NCBI GenBank assembly: GCA_017479265.1
Contig: JAFVCK010000025.1
Location: 1-64,000 of the forward strand
DNA length: 64,000 bases
Direction: 5' to 3'
DNA from: Bacteroidales bacterium
GTDB taxonomy: Bacteria > Bacteroidota > Bacteroidia > Bacteroidales > UBA932
Of the stretch, positions 61,880 to 64,000 are shown one piece after another. Both the position numbers and the translations under genes were made by a program. Under the pieces are notes generated by a model. The model saw only the letters and a program-made list of their open reading frames with translations. It had not been told where the DNA came from and ran no database searches. The stretch's first letter is position 1; every line of letters starts with the position of its first letter.

Positions 61880-62710
61880 ATGAAAACCAACAGATTTCTC
61901 GCAGCCGCAGCAGTCATGGCACTGACAGCCGTCGCTTGCACCAACAACGAAGAGGCCGCTACCGAGGCACAGAATCTCGAGAACGAGATTGCAGCCGAGC
62001 AGCCCGTCAACCCCGCCAGCCTCCTTCCCAAGAAGGCCCTCGTCGATTCAGCCAGCTACTATATGGGCATGAATTTCGGCATGAACATCAAGCAGTATGA
62101 CATGGGCAACATCAACTGGTCCCTCCTCGTGAAGGGCATGAAAGATGCCGCTGGCTCAAAGGGTGACTGGCGTGACTCCGCTTTCATCTACCAGTTCAAG
62201 TACAACCCCGGCGAGAACTTCTCCACATTCAACAGCACCCTCGACAAGTTCATGAGGGCACGCCGCGAATACAAGCTCGCGGTCAACAGCGCAGCAGAGC
62301 AGAAATTCCTCGCAGAGAATGCCAAGAAAGAAGGCGTACAGGTCACCGAGAGCGGTCTCCAGTACATCATCGAAGAGGCCGGCAACGATGTGAAGCCCGG
62401 TCCCAAGGATACCGTATTCGTATTCTACAAGGGCACCTTCACTGACGGCAAGGTATTCGACGAGTCCAAGGGAGATACTCCTGTAAGGATGTTCATGAAC
62501 CGCGTCGTAAAGGGCTGGACCGAGGGTCTGCAGCTCATAGGCGAAGGCGGCAAGATCAAGCTCTTCGTTCCTTCCAAGCTCGGTTACGGCGAGCGCGGCA
62601 ACAACGGTATCGAGCCCAACAGCACTCTGGTGTTCGACGTTACCCTTGACAGCGTAAAGCCTTTCGTCGAGAAGCCCGTTGAGACCAAGCCCGCAGGCAA
62701 GAAGAGATAA
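61880..62710 (+). CDS. FKBP-type peptidyl-prolyl isomerase lipoprotein
   Basis: Proline isomerase of 276 residues anchored as a lipoprotein (signal ending at Cys20, LTAVAC). The N-terminal half (about 45-155) resembles the helical dimerisation region of FkpA/Mip proteins (ASYYMGMNFGMNI). The FKBP domain spans about 155-262 with VFVFYKGTFTDGKVFDES, VKGWTEGLQLIGEGGKI and LGYGERGNNGIEPNSTLVFD, containing the usual active-site aromatic residues. It assists folding of exported proteins in the periplasm. A weak promoter-like GATATTTG lies at 61831-61838, and a clear terminator follows the gene. Confidence 0.93.
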   Translation: MKTNRFLAAAAVMALTAVACTNNEEAATEAQNLENEIAAEQPVNPASLLPKKALVDSASYYMGMNFGMNIKQYDMGNINWSLLVKGMKDAAGSKGDWRDSAFIYQFKYNPGENFSTFNSTLDKFMRARREYKLAVNSAAEQKFLAENAKKEGVQVTESGLQYIIEEAGNDVKPGPKDTVFVFYKGTFTDGKVFDESKGDTPVRMFMNRVVKGWTEGLQLIGEGGKIKLFVPSKLGYGERGNNGIEPNSTLVFDVTLDSVKPFVEKPVETKPAGKKR

Positions 62711-62735
62711 TCCTCTCTGGAACTGATTGACAATC

Positions 62736-62770
62736 AGCCTGCTTAGCTACGCGCCGGGCAGGCTTTTTTT
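62736..62770 (+). terminator. Intrinsic terminator of the FKBP gene
   Basis: AGCCTGC (62736-62742) and GCAGGCT (62758-62764) form a 7-bp stem with a 15-base loop, followed by a run of T to 62770. It lies only 16 bases before the ATG of the DUF3127 gene, leaving little room for a promoter there. Confidence 0.8.
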
Positions 62771-62786
62771 GAAGTTGTTTTGAAAT

Positions 62787-63197
62787 ATGGCAAATCTTGA
62801 AATAGAAGGTCGCATAGTCCGCTTCCTCGCTCCCCAGTCCGGTTCCTCGGCAAGGGGCGAATGGGCCAAGCAGGAGTTCGTGGTGGAGTACCAGGACGGC
62901 AACTTCCCCACCACCGTAGTGTTCAACGTCTGGGGTGCCGACAAGGTCCAGGACCTCAAGCGCTACAAGACAGGGGACGAGGTGAAGGTGTCATTCCGCC
63001 CTTCTTCACGCGAGTTCAACGGCAAGTTCTACACAGACCTCCGTGCATGGAGGATTTCTCCCGCGGGAGGTTCGGCTCCGGAAGGCCCCGCAGCCTATGC
63101 ATCAGAGGGTTTCGCCCCTTCATATCCCCAGGCACCGGCCCCGTCGCTGGACGACATGCCGGCCCCGAGCCTGGACAAGGACGATCTTCCCTTCTAG
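62787..63197 (+). CDS. DUF3127 protein with SSB-like C-terminal tip
   Basis: Cytoplasmic protein of 136 residues of the DUF3127 family, thought to have an OB-like fold. Residues 1-95 are the conserved domain (EIEGRIVRFLAP, KQEFVVEYQDGNFPTTVVFN, YKTGDEVKVSFRPSSREFNG). A flexible Pro/Ala/Ser linker leads to LDKDDLPF, which resembles the acidic tip (DDDIPF) by which single-stranded DNA-binding proteins recruit partners such as primase, RecQ and repair enzymes. The next gene, 10 bases downstream, is dnaG. The arrangement suggests a role in DNA replication or repair, but the family has no firm function. Confidence 0.85.
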   Translation: MANLEIEGRIVRFLAPQSGSSARGEWAKQEFVVEYQDGNFPTTVVFNVWGADKVQDLKRYKTGDEVKVSFRPSSREFNGKFYTDLRAWRISPAGGSAPEGPAAYASEGFAPSYPQAPAPSLDDMPAPSLDKDDLPF

Positions 63198-63207
63198 AGA
63201 ATAGGCG

Positions 63208-64000
63208 ATGATACCCCAGGACACAGTCGCGAAGATACTTGACGAAGCCCGCATAGAGGATGTCGTCGGGGATTTCGTGTCGCTCAAGCGGCGCGGAGCC
63301 AACTTCGTGGCCTGCTGTCCTTTCCACAACGAGAAGACCCCTTCCTTCTATGTATCCCCGTCCAAGGGGATATACAAGTGTTTCGGCTGCGGCAAGTCAG
63401 GCACGGCCGTCGGCTTCGTGATGGAGCATGAGAGCCTCTCGTACGTGGATGCCCTCAAGTACCTGGCCCGCAAATACGGCATAGAGGTGCGCGAGAAGGA
63501 GGAAAGCGCCGAGGACATAGCGGCAAGGCAGAGAAGCGAGAGCCTGCACATAGTGTCCGAGTTCGCCGGAGAATTCTTCAAGCGGAGCCTCGACACCGAG
63601 GACGGACAGAGCATAGCCCTGCAATACTTCCACAGCCGCGGCCTGGAGGACGAGACCATACGCAAGTACGGCCTGGGCTGGGCCCCAAAGGACAGGCATT
63701 CCCTGCTGGATGCCGCCCTGGCCAAGGGCTACAAGGAGGAATACCTCGTGGATACCGGCCTGTGCATAAAGTACGATGACGGCCGCCTTGCCGACAGGTT
63801 CTTCGACAGGGTCATGTTCCCCATACATTCCGTCAGCGGCCGGGTAATAGCCTTCGGAGGGCGCACCCTGCGCACCGACAAGACCGTTGCGAAATACGTA
63901 AATTCCCCTGAGACAGAGATTTACGACAAGAGCAATTCCCTGTACGGAATATATTTCGCGAAGAACGCCATCAGCCGCAGCGACAAGTGCTACCTCGTGG
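63208..64000 (+). CDS. dnaG: DNA primase DnaG, 5-prime part only (cut by window edge)
   Basis: RNA primer synthase of the replication fork; 264 codons are present and the frame is still open at the right edge. The CHC2 zinc ribbon is visible near residues 35-65 as CCPFHNEKTPSFYVSP and IYKCFGCGKSGTA, with Cys, His, Cys, Cys ligands. The RNA polymerase domain begins with ALQYFHSRGLEDETI and contains VMFPIHSVSGRVIAFGGR, matching the bacterial DnaG N-terminal catalytic subdomain. The start at 63208 gives MIPQDTVAKILDEARI, a normal DnaG beginning. It follows the DUF3127 gene by 10 bases and is probably co-transcribed. Confidence 0.97.
   Translation, partial: MIPQDTVAKILDEARIEDVVGDFVSLKRRGANFVACCPFHNEKTPSFYVSPSKGIYKCFGCGKSGTAVGFVMEHESLSYVDALKYLARKYGIEVREKEESAEDIAARQRSESLHIVSEFAGEFFKRSLDTEDGQSIALQYFHSRGLEDETIRKYGLGWAPKDRHSLLDAALAKGYKEEYLVDTGLCIKYDDGRLADRFFDRVMFPIHSVSGRVIAFGGRTLRTDKTVAKYVNSPETEIYDKSNSLYGIYFAKNAISRSDKCYLV

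Overview
The window comes from a Bacteroidales-type genome (phylum Bacteroidota). The evidence is two SusC/SusD pairs, many fimbrillin-like, BACON and DUF5689 lipoproteins, near-absence of Shine-Dalgarno sites, and promoters of the TTTG / TAnnTTTG type. Coding DNA is GC-rich for the order, which also produces many long antisense shadow frames. I cannot name the genus; an uncultured gut or rumen Bacteroidales such as the Cryptobacteroides group would fit (inference). I see no tRNA, rRNA, CRISPR array or transposase.

Region 1 (1-10,933, minus strand) is a polysaccharide utilization locus transcribed leftward from a promoter near 10,930: GH3 beta-glucosidase, GH144 glucanase, SusC, SusD, a LamG-type lipoprotein and a second GH144 carrying an Ig-like domain. 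Two GH144 enzymes plus a GH3 point to beta-1,2-glucan as the substrate. The left edge holds a textbook promoter that fires out of the window.

Region 2 (10,960-22,265, plus strand) is housekeeping and envelope: groES-groEL with a strong terminator, an Omp85-like outer membrane barrel, then a thioester alpha-2-macroglobulin translationally coupled to pbpC, a pairing known from other Gram-negatives.

Region 3 (22,350-50,264, plus strand) is the accessory region. A promoter, a G9 tract and a leader terminator precede a 57-residue peptide gene and a GLUG-repeat lipoprotein. After a second leader hairpin comes a densely packed run: a fimbrillin-GLUG-SGNH fusion, a glycerophosphodiesterase, an organophosphate transporter, an EEP-family phosphodiesterase with an adhesin-like front end, a lipoprotein, SusC, SusD, two DUF5689 lipoproteins, a FISUMP-type lipoprotein, a second small peptide gene, two fimbrillin-like lipoproteins and an M6 metalloprotease. 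Several genes overlap by ATGA. The enzyme set suggests capture and breakdown of a phosphodiester substrate (glycerophosphodiester, teichoic acid or nucleic acid). The two small peptides belong to one family, and several proteins of this run end in an acidic tail with Trp at or next to the C-terminus.

Region 4 (50,329-59,442, minus strand, convergent with region 3) is an operon of four surface lipoproteins: a BACON protein with a Pro/Ser/Asp repeat stalk, then three large fimbrillin-like proteins, one with a starch-binding-like module and an OB-like module.

Region 5 (59,474-64,000) holds recQ (minus), then an FKBP-type isomerase lipoprotein, a DUF3127 protein with an SSB-like C-terminal tip, and the first part of dnaG, cut by the window edge.
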